Source of the DNA: Mesostigma viride
Taxonomy: Eukaryota > Streptophyta > Mesostigmatophyceae > Mesostigmatales > Mesostigmataceae
Length of the DNA stretch: 64,000 nucleotides
Assembly (NCBI GenBank): GCA_009746045.1
Contig: RPFO01000213.1
Coordinates: 3,032,837 to 3,096,836, forward strand
Reading direction: 5' to 3'
Shown here: piece after piece, positions 34,701-44,534 of the stretch
Layout of the letters: the number at the start of each line of letters is the position of its first letter
How positions within the stretch are numbered: the first letter of the stretch is position 1
Program-made: the position numbers and the translations under genes
The notes under the pieces: model-generated
Seen by the model: only the letters and a program-made list of their open reading frames with translations
Told to the model about the DNA's origin: nothing
Databases searched by the model: none

Positions 34701-35523
34701 GGGAGGAGGCGTGAATGCAGGGGACAAAGTGCCGGGAGAACACGCGGATGGCGAGAGGTCATCAGTCCAGCGTTGGCCGTGGCTGCTATTGTCGGTGTGG
34801 ACCCTGCGGATGGTGCGGGCGGCCGACGTGCGCCCTGGGGACCTGGTGTACGTCCGCGGGGCGGACGCCGTCACAACGCGAAGCAGCTCTGACGCACACG
34901 CGGATCTCGCTGCGCGGACAGACATAACTGCTGGCGCCCGCGATGTGGGGGATGACTCGGGGCGCGAAGGAGAGGCGTGGAATGCCACGTTTGGGAGTGA
35001 TCCGGCGGCGTTTGGGGGCAGGGGCGGCGCCAGCGCACGGAGAGGAGGTGCTGATGCGAGTACCCTGGGTGGATCCCAGTCTTGGGATGATATGGGTGCA
35101 GGCCATGCCCGGTCAACCAGCACGGTAACGGTGGGAAGCATCCATCCAGACGGGGTTGGTGTGGGCACCGTCTCTGTGTCTCGGGTCGTGGATGTCCGGA
35201 TGGTGCAATCGGTGGGTTTGTACAACCCGCTCACCCGCAGCGGGCGCATCGTGGTGAATAACGTCGTCGCCTCCTGCCACAGCGATTGGTTTTTGGACGG
35301 CTTCTGGGCCTGGTGCGGCGGTGCGCGCCGCTGGCCCTGGGTCATGCCTGCGATATACCAGGCGCTGCTGTTCCCTGCCAGGGTGCTCTACGCGCTGCTG
35401 GGGCGGGACCGGTCGGAAGTGTTTCTTCGCAACAACGAGGTCATCGTGGATGTGGCAAGGGAAGGGCTGGGGTCTGTTGTCAAGCAGTTGTCAAAGTCAA
35501 TTAGCAAGGCACGAGAACAGTAA
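18462..35523 (+). CDS. Membrane-anchored Hedgehog-type Hint (Hog) domain protein, ten exons
   Basis: Exons by GT-AG sites and phase: 18462-18494, 18633-18713, 19714-19764, 20049-20504, 20832-20906, 23986-24072, 29447-29554, 30476-30856, 31498-31577, 32295-35523; about 1526 residues. All internal junctions are phase 0 except the last (AA|G), which makes an open chain through nine introns. The N-terminal ~260 residues are Ala/Ser/Pro-rich, with a charged coiled coil in exons 5-6. Exon 7 encodes one membrane span (residues 262-283, [17 protein letters not shown]). Then come a ~225-residue region, a Gly-rich tract (about 510-605) and a Cys-rich region (about 767-983). Residues 983-1446 form a Hint domain. 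The likely topology is type II, with the Hint domain luminal or outside. A role in autocatalytic release or lipid attachment follows from the family, not from data here. Exon 9 could start further upstream. Confidence 0.75.
19109..19420. repeat. Hexanucleotide minisatellite in intron 2 of the Hint gene
   Basis: GGGACA, GGCACA, GGGGCA, GGAACC and CGGTCA hexamers follow one another in blocks, as if several unit variants spread one after another. All frames are open, giving false Arg-Asp or Gly-Thr repeat ORFs on the plus strand and Pro-Leu ORFs on the minus strand. Confidence 0.9.
21211..22729. repeat. 1.5-kb minisatellite in intron 5 of the Hint gene
   Basis: About 47 units of roughly 32 bp (AAGTAGGTTGGCGAATAGAC followed by AGGTAGGCAGGC), with length variants of 28 and 36 bp that differ by GGCA or GGTA tetramers. 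Rare point variants are TTGTCGAATAG and AAGGAGG. No minus-strand frame contains stops, which creates three overlapping false ORFs of 392-562 codons. Confidence 0.95.
23160..23440. repeat. Tandem repeat in intron 5 of the Hint gene
   Basis: Four copies of a ~40-bp unit (GTGTGGCTGGAGCAGGTAGG then GGCTTGGCCATGC), followed by degenerate copies with G-runs to about 23440. Confidence 0.85.
23886..23972. repeat. Triple 35-bp direct repeat before exon 6
   Basis: Three nearly identical copies of a unit containing CCTTGTGTGCAATGGGGTGG end 14 nt before the acceptor of exon 6 of the Hint gene. The last copy occupies the place where the pyrimidine tract and branch point would be expected. Confidence 0.85.
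24338..24345 (+). repeat. Target site duplication GGCTAGTC, left copy
   Basis: Identical to 28807-28814 on the other side of the hAT element; 8 bp is the length typical of hAT transposons. Confidence 0.97.
24389..24466. repeat. Subterminal hairpins of the hAT left end
   Basis: Two strong hairpins in a row: GGCCGC-GAA-GCGGCC inside a longer GGCCGAGGCC palindrome, and a G8-C8 stem around GCGGAGC. Such structures may bind transposase or stall replication. Confidence 0.8.
24847..27732 (-). CDS. hAT family transposase, intact
   Basis: 961 residues, ATG 27732 to stop 24847. After a ~140-residue acidic low-complexity N-terminus a BED-type zinc finger is visible (Cys168, Cys171, His192, His198). 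The RNase H-like core follows: Asp in AISCDDSDD (about 330), Asp402 in CGMDGAAVM, and the hAT signature Cys431-Pro-Ser-His434. The C-terminal dimerisation domain carries [14 protein letters not shown] with the family Ser-x3-Glu-Arg-x-Phe-Ser pattern, which includes the likely third catalytic acid. The protein cuts the element at its inverted repeats and reinserts it with an 8-bp duplication. It has no frameshift or stop. It resembles ZNF862/DUF4371-type hAT transposases more than Ac. Confidence 0.93.
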   Translation of the reverse strand: MTKKKEPPIPLGYKFKDHFTRGGGVLTLAGSTSGRRALGTVVTHEAQAGNELEGDDNDKTNGDEGAVEQGDAGGSAHPQPEIHGGDVPEQAMSEQVVSNPVVDKQPESTTGNEGGSGSVQAAKPKPAVPPVPAPGRVRKKPVESWFQDDAFSWAVVQQNSEGVWEMKCKLCIATGMLTKSLSTDRRERLTEHESSGIHQRALSIINRKLCRGEAVDHLLSSTSKHGSAGSSFPLATNRTPQQVVKQEIMNNLVMVYKTLLHGRPMLDYEQTSMMVRYMTEVNPKQKGFDLSAKYNNDDAGWGMGECLNEVLIDELQEQLKQSPFIAISCDDSDDISKKEQCSIVIYPVQCGIRTTQFLACHELPNGIATAETVSMGIYAKLQSHGGLSREDVASKLTSCGMDGAAVMIGSTGGVITLIKERYAPFALEEWCPSHRTNLVGVEVANNELVQKVQGLLKAIASDIRRSAKRTQTFLLHQALLGHSDQLSMLAIHDIRWISIRGVLERTVEEYDALVDFYYKRADDAARDGETDGESKEIFEKLVSADVVLAIHGLLPLFQQLDILCKAFQADDAHCTDVGRLVTRAKETISQVYLADGATCGLPFQALLRPVRGEVDPQPDADSDSDSFRIILPADAMGSVPAQVTKEATTVQLEEVDVDGENEVQLVPKGQEEGFAVTFQTRGRPSKSRLGDVRVTRSRTAVQLSNQPDVVKLAHVVKQTRTKLACVAKLAVDEFSRRFPPTPFTDAWEVLHPVYWVPDCDGNMPSGEAVRQRLQPVTDHYCMARGYTPPGMARTSDGKHAMQAPPMIDRDLLTQQYRDFRASMVHWPKASDSKPAPWRKVWADRCQNAHRWAMISEWVKLAMIMVSFAPGSVANERLFSAMNLLKCERRNRLQELHMDAALRIFTQGLSFKQFEKMNGFERAHVKWMDRKLRRPGGKTGNQHTKKAKMALASGDEEPGPQF
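27733..28500 (-). promoter_or_regulatory. 5' region of the hAT transposase gene
   Basis: About 770 bp between the transposase ATG and the right subterminal repeats; AT-richer than the ends. It must contain the promoter, but no single element is certain. Confidence 0.4.
28556..28760. repeat. Subterminal tandem repeats of the hAT right end
   Basis: Five copies of CCGGTCGGCCGGGGGGG-like boxes, each followed by CTTGGCATATAGCATA-type spacers, then ACCGGTAATTACCGG palindromes up to the terminal repeat. They are probable transposase binding sites. Confidence 0.85.
28807..28814 (+). repeat. Target site duplication GGCTAGTC, right copy
   Basis: Matches 24338-24345 exactly. Confidence 0.97.
33892..35291 (+). 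other. Hint (Hog) domain with three low-complexity insertions
   Basis: The domain begins at Cys984 after Gly983 ([12 protein letters not shown]), the same Gly-Cys junction that Hedgehog cleaves. [10 protein letters not shown] and [11 protein letters not shown] follow, then LSPGHFLPV: Ser1182-x-x-His1185 stands where Hedgehog has Thr-x-x-His. VRPGDLVYV comes next and the C-terminal strand pair is [17 protein letters not shown] with ASCHSDW (Cys1445). Acidic or Gly-rich insertions of about 115, 90 and 105 residues separate these blocks. A tail with [18 protein letters not shown] follows, comparable in place to the sterol-recognition region of Hog, though this comparison is loose. Confidence 0.88.
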
Positions 35524-35750
35524 GTTCCCACTGCCTGCCATTCCAAGCCTTTTTTTTGGCTACGTGACTACGCAAAGGTCGGTGGATCAATTGGGTTTGT
35601 TGATTGCGATGCCCTGTAGATACCACAGTGACACTTTTGTGGGGAATGGCTTTACTTTTCAACTCTGACCATCGCGCAGAGAGTTACAGCGTAAGGATTC
35701 AACCCAAAGTTGCTTTTTACATGTAAGTTTCCGCACTCGTTAGTATACAC
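35524..35750 (+). other. 3' UTR of the Hint gene
   Basis: No coding content. It ends against a LINE fragment near 35750. Confidence 0.55.
35722..35726 (+). promoter_or_regulatory. TGTAA poly(A) signal candidate
   Basis: It lies 199 nt after the Hint gene stop, within ATGTAAGTTT, and fits the chlorophyte signal. Confidence 0.4.
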
Positions 35751-36240
35751 GTGCCAACTGGAGAACATCCACACTACTGGCTGAGCGATCTGGTTTATGC
35801 TGATGACACGATGCGTGTGGTCGACCCCGGATGGAGGCAGCCCAACTCTCGCTATCCAGATATCTTGTCATCGGAAGCGTGGGCGGTGGGGCTCATGATC
35901 AGCCAGGAAGTGGAGGTCATGGCTGGCCATCGAAATCAATCCTTGTGGGGACATCCCCACCCACCCTCTTGCTGGACGGCAGCCCCACCCCCCCGGCGAC
36001 TCACTTAAGCTCTTTTGCAGCCATGCATGGCTCCCCTCCACGGCGCAGATGACATGAACATGCACCCGTCAGATGTCGGCCAGGCATGGGCGGCCCTCCG
36101 CCGCCTTGACAGCTAGTTCTGGACATGCCGCTTTCGATCCTGCATGCATGAGTGAGCAGCGCAAGTGCATTGTAATGCCCTTGTCCTCAGCATCCTCCTG
36201 TATGGCTATGTGGACCGGCTGGACATGCTTGCGGCGTTGT
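35751..36240 (+). pseudogene. LINE RT fragment, copy H
   Basis: Translation gives YWLSDLVYADD, the catalytic box of the RT, followed by degraded counterparts of the segment behind it in copies A and G. Frames change several times; only the middle of the RT remains. Confidence 0.65.
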
Positions 36241-36480
36241 AAGTAACTAAGTAAGTGAGTAAGTAAGTAAGTAAGTACTAGCGTGTCATGCGCATGGGCA
36301 TGCCACGAAGTACTATGCTAATCTCATGAGAAAAAAAATTTACACGACAGTTACAAATATCGTCTGCATCATGCCCCAACCACATAGTCACTAGAGGGGG
36401 ATATAGTCCTCATCTGAGCCAGTGAGCTGTCCTCTACTGTAATGGCAGGCGAGGCGGTAGTGTAGCGGCTATCCCCAGGG
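36241..36480 (-). mobile_element. LINE 3' UTR fragment with (TAAG)n tail, reversed
   Basis: The reverse complement matches 39979-40199: ends in (CTTA)n, contains CATGCCCCAACC, GATATAGTCCTCAT and GCTGTCCTCTACTGTAATGG. It is the 3' end of a LINE in minus orientation; no coding part remains next to it. Confidence 0.7.
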
Positions 36481-36844
36481 GTAATAACCATGCGGCGTTG
36501 AGCGTGCGCGCAAGCTGACGGTATTGTCTCTAGAATGCTCCGGAAGTCTGATACCAAGGACGCCGCACGCACCTTAATTGGCCAATTTATAACTTTACTG
36601 CAAGCTCGATCCCACTCTGTTTACGCATGTGTGTACCATCCGCCACCACCGCATCTTCTCTTAATATTGCTGGCCATCTTGCACACGCAAGGATCTAGCT
36701 CTTGGTTACAGATGTGGGCCATGCCGTGGGGGGCTAGGGCCATGCAACCGGGCGGGCGCCTAGCTAGCTCCTACATATCAAAGAGACAAACAGCGCAGAT
36801 AGGCCAGAAATCTGGCCGGCAAGAATTCGATCGGACCATGGTAG

Positions 36845-39800
36845 CTCATTTTTGTTGACTATATCAAGGCCGTTGACACGGTCCTCTGGGAGGCTCTTTG
36901 GGCCATCCTAGCTCTGGATCGTAAGCCACCAGCGTTTATTGCTGCCATTCGTCGGCTGTATGAGGGCTCTCAAGCACTAGTGCGGACTGCGGAAGGCACC
37001 ACCCCATCATTCCCCCTTCACCACGGGGTGTGGCAAGCTTGTGTGCTGTCCCCATATCTGCTCATTATTGTCGTGGATCACGTCCTGCGCCGGGCACATG
37101 CGCGCTTTACTGCTCTTAAGGTGTTCGAGCCCGGCTTGGACATCCTTAACGAGCGCGAACACGGCGGCAGTGGCCCTGGTTACCGCCTGTCCGACCTGAT
37201 TTATGCGGATGATACCATGCACCCTCATCGCGCGCCCCGAGCACATTCAGACCTGGCTGGACTGTCTGGGCTTGGAGGCGCGGGCGGTGGGGTTGGAGAT
37301 TACTGTGTCAAAACTGAGGCGATGGCGATTGGGGCTACCTGCAGTTCCCCTCCGGAGCCATGGCTGCTAGACGGGACGGAGGTCCCGTTCGATCCGTGAT
37401 CGCTTTAAACTACTGGAGAGCATGCTCCCCGACACCGCCGATGATGTGGACATCCGCATCGACCTGGCCTGGGCTATGCTTCCTTCGCTCAAAACCTACT
37501 GGCACTCGAAGGACCTGGGCAAGCACCGCAAGTAAATGCTCTTCAAGGTCCTGGTCCTCTCGGTGCTCACGTATGACGCCGAGGCATGGACGCTCACGGA
37601 CACGCTGGCCGCCCAGCTGGACGGAACGGTTTCCAGGATGCTTTGACAGGTCCTGAATGTAGGATTTTCCACACATAGGCCATTCTAAGAGTCTTTGTAT
37701 CAGGCTATGCCTCGCATTTCGGACGAGACTAGGCATGCAGCGTAGGATAGCATTTGTAGGACATCTTGCTCGCACCAAGAACGCCGCACCCGGGCGGAGC
37801 TCTACTGCGAGCTCGATCCCTCTTGTCACCCATACCATCCGACACTGCCGCCTCCTCTTTGCCGGCCATCTTGCCCGCACAGACCAGGTGAATACCGATG
37901 TGGGCCAGAGTGAGATCGTACGTTATACGCGTTATACGGTCACGGTGGAGTATAATGTATAATACGGTATAATACGGTATAATACGGTATTATACGTTTT
38001 CGTACGGACACACTCAGAATACTCTGATTTTACACATTTTAAGACACCCACCATCAATCCACATGTTTTTAACACTGTTTTGGACATAATCCAAGGTTGC
38101 CCTACCCTCGGCTATACTCTATACGGTGGATATTGTGGACACGATCGATGTATTGCATGTAATACTGAGAATGTAAACGTGCGCATGCATAATTGTGTGT
38201 ATGTGTATATATGTGGCTTTATATTGGTTATGTTTACTTGGGTGCCTTCACTTTGATGCAAGTAATTATATATTTTAATATATATATGTGGCTGTGCATG
38301 CACGCAAATACTACAGTAGTATACAATTAATGCATGTAGTATGTTTGCATGGTGCGATGCTATGTGAATATACTGAGCTGCATGTGACTATACAGGTGTG
38401 TGACTCGTGGTGTGCATTAATTAATTAATTAAATGAATTAATTAATCTCGTGTCCCCGTTGGGGAACCACGGAGGCTAAACAGGTGGGGATGTGATAAGT
38501 AACTCACATATTCTCACATTCCATACAACAACCTTGTTTTCCAGCAGGCTGAAGAGCATGACAGGCGTCTATGAGCTCGCCAGCTCCTTGCAACGGTGAT
38601 GCCGCTCCCAGGCAGCTAGGGTCCTTGACTACGCAATATAGAATGTCTACCGTGTGAAAACCTCCATACAGGAAGCGTAGCAAAGCCAGATAACTGCCCG
38701 ATCAATTCTGGGTAGCTTTAGGAAGCATGGCATACGCAGCGTAAGGAAAACCATTGAAAGCTGCGGAAAATCTGATAGCACAACTGCAACAAGTGGAGAA
38801 CAAAATAGCAAGAAAAACCCAGAAACGGCGCAAAAAGTTTCATGCCAGGTTCATTAAGAGCGCAAACAGACTGGGCGGTGACATGCGGCAAATCAACGTA
38901 CCACGGCCGGCATTATTTCCTACCCAGGCGCGCAAGAAAAGCCAGCCAGCCATGGATGGATTAACCGCGGATCGCGCAGGCCTGAACGAAATCATTTTAG
39001 AAATGACAGGAAATGGCCGCAGATCGAAGATGCTTAGGTTATTTTCATGGTGTCCGTTACTAAACGGCTCTTGCTGCATCAAAATAACCCACGAATGTCG
39101 AGTTCTACCGTCGCAGGCACACATGCTAGATTATTCATCGCGGCCAAATTGACGTTGGATGAGACCCCCGTGCAAATCTGTACCAACAAAGGCAGCGAAT
39201 TTGCAAATAGTGCAGATCTTGCTATGAAACATCATAATAGAACATCACTTTTAACCATCGGCTTAATTTTTTCGCCTGTCGCCCGCCGGATTAGCCATAT
39301 TTTAACGGAACGCACGTCGCCATGGCCACCTCCGCACGGTGCGCGCACTGTGCACCACAATGTCAAAATAAGATCGCGTCGAATTGTGAAAGTTCAGACG
39401 GGTCAGTACTTATAGTAGAGATACGAAATCTGTGGCTTCAAATCCTTGCCCTGTCGTTCTGGCATCCTAGCCGCGCAAAACGTAAAAAAAACGCGGAAAA
39501 CACGGCATTATACGGTATTATACGGTATTATACGTCATTATGCGCTAAAACGTATTACGTATGAAAAATAATACGCTAAAAGCCAGCGTATTACGTATTA
39601 TACCGTATTATACCGTATTATACGGCGTATGATCTCACACATTGTGGGCCCTGCCGGGGGGCTTAAGACGGGCCAACCAGGTAGACACCTCCTCCTATGG
39701 CAGGGTCCCCTTGTCCCATCGTGCAACCCACTGGCAAACTTGCGCGCGCCGGGCACCGGCGCGGCGCGACCCGGACCTATCTATGTGACACAACTGCTTG

Positions 39801-40199
39801 AAGATGCAGGGCTTCTGGGACTATCCGTACTCCGCGCCCGCATGATTGACAAGGAGAAATGGGCTGCCATCTGCGATAAGCACCTTCCCGAGGGGTATGC
39901 TCCTGTTTTCACCCCACGGGCCCCGCGGCCCGTTGCTAGCCAGGGTAGAAGTCCGCAGGTGGAGGTTTATTGGTCCTGAGGATAGCCGCTACACTACCGC
40001 CTCGTCTGCCATTACAGTAGAGGACAGCTTGGATGAGGATTACATCCCCATCTAGTCATTCTAGTGCTTAACGGTTGGGGGATGATGCAGACGATATTTG
40101 TTTAAACTTTTGTGTAATTATTTTTCTAATGAGATTAGCATAGTACTCCGTGGCATGCCTGCCTTTGCGCTTGACACGCAAGTACTTACTTACTTACTC
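36845..40199 (+). mobile_element. Degraded RT-bearing LINE, copy I, split by a MITE
   Basis: The RT is recognisable but broken by many stops and shifts: AAIRRLYEGSQALVRT around 36940, QACVLSPYLLIIVVDHV at 37030, then DLIYADDT near 37200 and thumb pieces to 37700. The frame at 37890 (TDQVNTD) continues at 39651 (VGPAGGLKTGQPGRH) once the MITE at 37907-39642 is ignored. The C-terminal region (LSVLRARMIDKEKWAAICDK) ends at 39979 and the 3' UTR ends in (CTTA)n at 40199. It represents a third 3' UTR type in the LINE family. Confidence 0.75.
37907..39642. mobile_element. 1736-bp non-autonomous DNA transposon with 8-bp duplication
   Basis: The 8-bp TGTGGGCC occurs on both sides (37899-37906 and 39643-39650). 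The ends are imperfect inverted repeats (AGAGTGAGATCGTACG against ATGTGTGAGATCATACG). Inside each end are several TACGGTATAA-type repeats in opposite orientation. The 8-bp duplication suggests a hAT-like element, but its ends differ from the hAT at 24346. An internal ORF at 38754-39152 has no recognisable domain. Confidence 0.8.
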
Positions 40200-40665
40200 G
40201 CACCAGTCAGGTAGACACCGGCCCACAGCAGCTTGGCCAACCAGGGCGGCATATCCTGACCTGGCCTGGCCCCAAGGACATTCCTAGCTAGACAGCTGGG
40301 TAAACCTGCCATGAACTAATCGCAGCTGTTGCTGGCCGACCTAGTGGTCCCAGCTAAGTTTGAACACCGCATTCACTCCCTCTCTCTTGCTTGGACTGCT
40401 ATGCAGGACAAGAAGAGGTGGAAGACGATTGTCCAGGCTCACACGCCGGCAGCCCCTGTGGGCAAGCTCCCAGCTCCCCCCAGGAGGAAGGCCCGGCGCT
40501 AAATGCTGAGTAGAGTAGTTAGGGTTTTCTAGATTAGCTTTGAGTTAGCCTAGTTCGGTCTCGCGGCTTCGCCCGTGGACCTTTATCCATCTGGACAGCA
40601 AGGAAATATGTGCTACATGCTCTCCCGGAACGGAGTCACATGCTATAATTGAATGTAATTTAAAA
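40200..40665 (+). mobile_element. 3' end of an RT-bearing LINE, copy J
   Basis: It starts within the C-terminal RT region (equivalent of TSQVDTALG), includes SLAWTAMQDKKRWKTIVQAH, ends the ORF near 40501, and has the 3' UTR block GGGTTTTCTAGATTAG, the stem-loop (40607-40645) and an AATTTAAAATTTAAT tail. Confidence 0.8.
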
Positions 40666-40779
40666 TTTAATGGTATAGCTCAAGCATGCAGTACTGTTAT
40701 TATATGGTAGGGCCCCGAGTAGCTAGGTGGCAGTTCAGCTAGACCAACCACCTGCAGGTTGTCGCCTAGCATGTATTGA

Positions 40780-40890
40780 AAACCATCTGCCCCAGCTTCT
40801 CAGGGATATGTGTTACATATCCTCCCCACGGAGTTATGTTCTTAATGAGGTCCCCACGGAGGTATGTTCTTAAGGGTTAATTAGTAACTA
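40780..40890 (+). mobile_element. LINE 3' tail fragment
   Basis: Contains CATCTGCCCCAGCTTCTCAGGGATATGTG and a stem-loop end in two tandem versions (CCCCACGGAGTTATGTTCTTAA and CCCCACGGAGGTATGTTCTTAA in part). No coding sequence. Confidence 0.6.
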
Positions 40891-41085
40891 ACTAATGGCA
40901 GGGCCCCCGAGGCCATACGCCCGCAAACGGCAAACCACTGGCCGACTTGAGCGCGCGCCCGGCACCGAATAGAATTTGATTTCACAATTTCAATTTCAAT
41001 TTCAAGTTCGATCAATTCGGACGGCCTAAGGGTCCGACTTAGATTTTCACTGATGTGTCAAAAAAGGACCACATATATATACTGC
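40891..41085. other. Unassigned sequence between LINE fragments
   Basis: It includes CCGCAAACGGCAAACCACTGG, similar to the part of copy I near 39725, so it is probably also LINE-derived; no clear frame. Confidence 0.35.
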
Positions 41086-42140
<1,055 letters not shown>

Positions 42141-42762
42141 TCCGTCAAATCTCATCGACCGCGGCCGGTTTCGAAACAACCCACAAACGCCATAGATGCA
42201 GATCCAACGGTGCAAACAACATCGATCACGACCGACGCGGTGCGGCGCCAAACTGATATAGTTGCCTCGGTTCCTTTTTTACAAGCCATTTTACAACGTC
42301 GCGTACCCGAGCCCTTTTCTGCATGTAACGTGCTCAAGATGTAAAATCCGCTTGCCAGACCAGGAGTTCCATCCAATACCGTCGTGCAATACTGGTCAGT
42401 TCCATCCAATACCCTTATGTGCAACTACCATTCAAATCACCGATATCGCTGGATCGACTGGTAATTAATTAGGAACATAACCGGCTCCTGGAAATGATTT
42501 ATCTAGTACCAAATCCGAAAGGCTTGCATCACTCCCCGGAAAGGAGAACTTTTGCGGATGACTGTAGGTGTCAGTTGGCGATGCCTTAGGATCAGGAGAC
42601 GTCCGTCCTATAGTCAGCAAAAGTTGGTGCGAGAGGTCCCCAGTTCGATTCCGGCCTGGATTCATTTGCAGATCGCGTTTTCCGCGGACCGCCGGCACTG
42701 AACGCAAATGGTTTTCTGGTGAAATGGTTTTCACCTTTGCGGCGTGCCAAATCAGAATAACT
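42141..42762. other. Intergenic, no gene seen
   Basis: Moderate-GC sequence without coding content. TTAATTAGGAACATAA at 42465 resembles the start of a reversed LINE tail. CCCCAGTTCGATTCCGG at 42649 looks like a tRNA B-box but no tRNA fold surrounds it. Confidence 0.4.
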
Positions 42763-42927
42763 CCGTTGGGAGTACATGTAGCACATATTATTCCTGAGAA
42801 GGGGCATATGGCTTTTAATACATTCTGGGCTACTTCCTGCAAGGGTGGTCCCGAATGTAAGCTATACCCTTGCTCTGGGTGCACCAGGGCACCTGCACCC
42901 TCATGATCTATCACGCTATGCCCAGCT
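42763..42927 (-). mobile_element. Tail of an ORF1-type LINE, reversed
   Basis: Contains the stem-loop (CTCCGTTGGGAG), GCATATGGC, the CTACTTCCTGCAAGGGTGG block and the GGTGCACCAGGGCACC palindrome found also at 6280-6340 in the same order. Confidence 0.75.
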
Positions 42928-43183
42928 AGCATTGCTATGCAGGACAAGCTAGAGGAGGCCGGAGGTGGAAAACCATTGTACAGGCTCATACGCCCGCCCC
43001 TGTGGGCAAGCCCCCTCCCGGCCCCAAGCGGAAGGGGCGCTTTGCTGAGTAGAATAAGTAGGGTTTTCTAGATTAGATTAGCTTAGAGTTAGATTAGTCC
43101 GGTTTCGCGGCTTTGCCCCCCCTTCCATCCATCCACGGGAATATGTGCTACATGATCTCCCAACGGAGTCATGTTATAATTTA
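42928..43183 (+). mobile_element. 3' end of an RT-bearing LINE, copy K
   Basis: It starts in the last codons of the RT ORF (equivalent of AMQDKRRWKTIVQAH), stops at about 43060, and shares the 3' UTR and stem-loop (43140-43175) of copies G and J. It is truncated almost completely at the 5' end. Confidence 0.8.
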
Positions 43184-43438
43184 ATGCCCAGCTAAGGGGG
43201 AGCATGTCATGTGGTCCGGAAAGATCATCATGGCTATACAAGAGCTAGGGCATGGCTTCTCAACAGAGAGCATCTCTCTGCATAGGCACAGCATGGCTAA
43301 ATTCTTAATGCAATATCCATGGGGGTCCCATTACAGGCATGGCTTGGCTAAAGTCTGAAGGCATCATCCATGGGGGCCATTATGGGCTCGATCACATGCG
43401 CGTGGGCCACATGCTAGGCTAAGCCTGACTAATCTCGG
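43184..43438 (-). mobile_element. ORF1-type LINE 3' UTR, left part of the gypsy target
   Basis: It carries the UTR blocks of copies B, C and F (GCATGGCTTCTCAACAG, CCATGGGGGCCATTATGGGC). The element continues beyond the gypsy insertion at 62906, where its ORF1 C-terminal domain lies. Confidence 0.8.
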
Positions 43439-44007
43439 TGTTACGTCGCGTAACAATTCGTTGTAGTTACGGACGTAAATTAGGTCCTTGGCCTCGGTTG
43501 TTCCTAGGTTACGTGCAGTTCTAGTTTGGACATGATTGTCCCCGTAACAGTACTGTGGTATAGTGGGTGCCTTTGGGCGCCGCGCCGCGTACTATATTAG
43601 TGGTCCTTATCCTTTTGTAGAATGTAGTGGACAGGCGTGCATCTGTGCACCTGCTTGTGTTTCTGTGTTTCTGCAGGCGAGGGCCAGGTCGGCCCGAGCC
43701 TGTTGGACCGTTGGTGACCATTTATGCACGTTCCACTCCTTGTGTGGTCACTCGGCGTGTGTTAAATGAATTACACATATAGCTTGGGTCACGGCAGTTT
43801 AGTTGTGTTTCCTTCCTCTTTTCCTGGAGTAAACGGGTTTGATTAAATGGCCTATGGCGTATTACAGTAGTACATATGTAAATGCATTGAGATCTGGTTC
43901 GTCTCGGTCGTCTTTCGCTAGGGGTGTATATAGAAGCAGCCTCACTAGTTTAGGTAGTATCAGGACAGGTAGAGGTAGAGGTGGTGGCCGAGGCTTGCGG
44001 CGTAACA
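43439..44007 (+). repeat. Gypsy 5' LTR
   Basis: Begins TGTTACGTCGCGTAAC, ends GCGGCGTAACA. It lacks a G at about 43774 and one at about 43784 relative to the 3' LTR. It should contain promoter, transcript start and poly(A) site. Confidence 0.96.
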
Positions 44008-44534
44008 ATGGACTCGGAGGTAGTTTAGATAGAGAGCGAGACGACGATCCTTTGCAACATACGTCATTGAATCAACCCTTCCGCGGCTGGGAAAAAGAAG
44101 ACGACACCTACTTGACAGGTAATGGGCGGGTCGCCGTCAAGCTAGGAGGATAGTGCTGCCTGATTCAGGACACGCCCTGCCTAGACGTTAGACCTGCTCG
44201 AAGCGGAAAATCCTTTCGTATATAGCTCCTGTTCCTCGTCTTGTTTCCTTAGAAAGATGGTTTACTGCCGTAGACAGTTGCTGGTTTTGGTTCGACGATA
44301 GAGAGACGGCTAGCGTCTCGTAGATTACCCTTTTTCTGCATCTTGCCTGCTTTGTATTTAGACGACCCTTCGCCGGACGCAGAATTCTTGAAACCGGATA
44401 CTTACGACCACCTGGCGCTGGAAACATCGTCCCTACGTGCGTCGTCAATCTGGTTCGGTTTCAGACACCCGAGATAAGTCGCCTTCTCCTCGTTCTCCTC
44501 ATTTGACTGCTCAAGACCTACCAGGTGCGTTACC
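44008..44534 (+). other. Gypsy leader
   Basis: It follows the LTR with ATGGACTCGGAGGTAG, which is not an obvious match to a common tRNA 3' end; the primer is unclear. A short frame started in the LTR (43839) runs to 44153 but looks non-coding. Confidence 0.6.

Noticed and set aside
38754-39152. Transposase ORF within the 1736-bp element
   Set aside because: 132 Lys/Arg-rich codons without any transposase motif; too short and probably a chance frame.
42600-42680. tRNA-derived SINE suggested by AGTTCGATTCCGG
   Set aside because: The B-box-like motif stands alone; no A-box at the right distance and no stem pairing.
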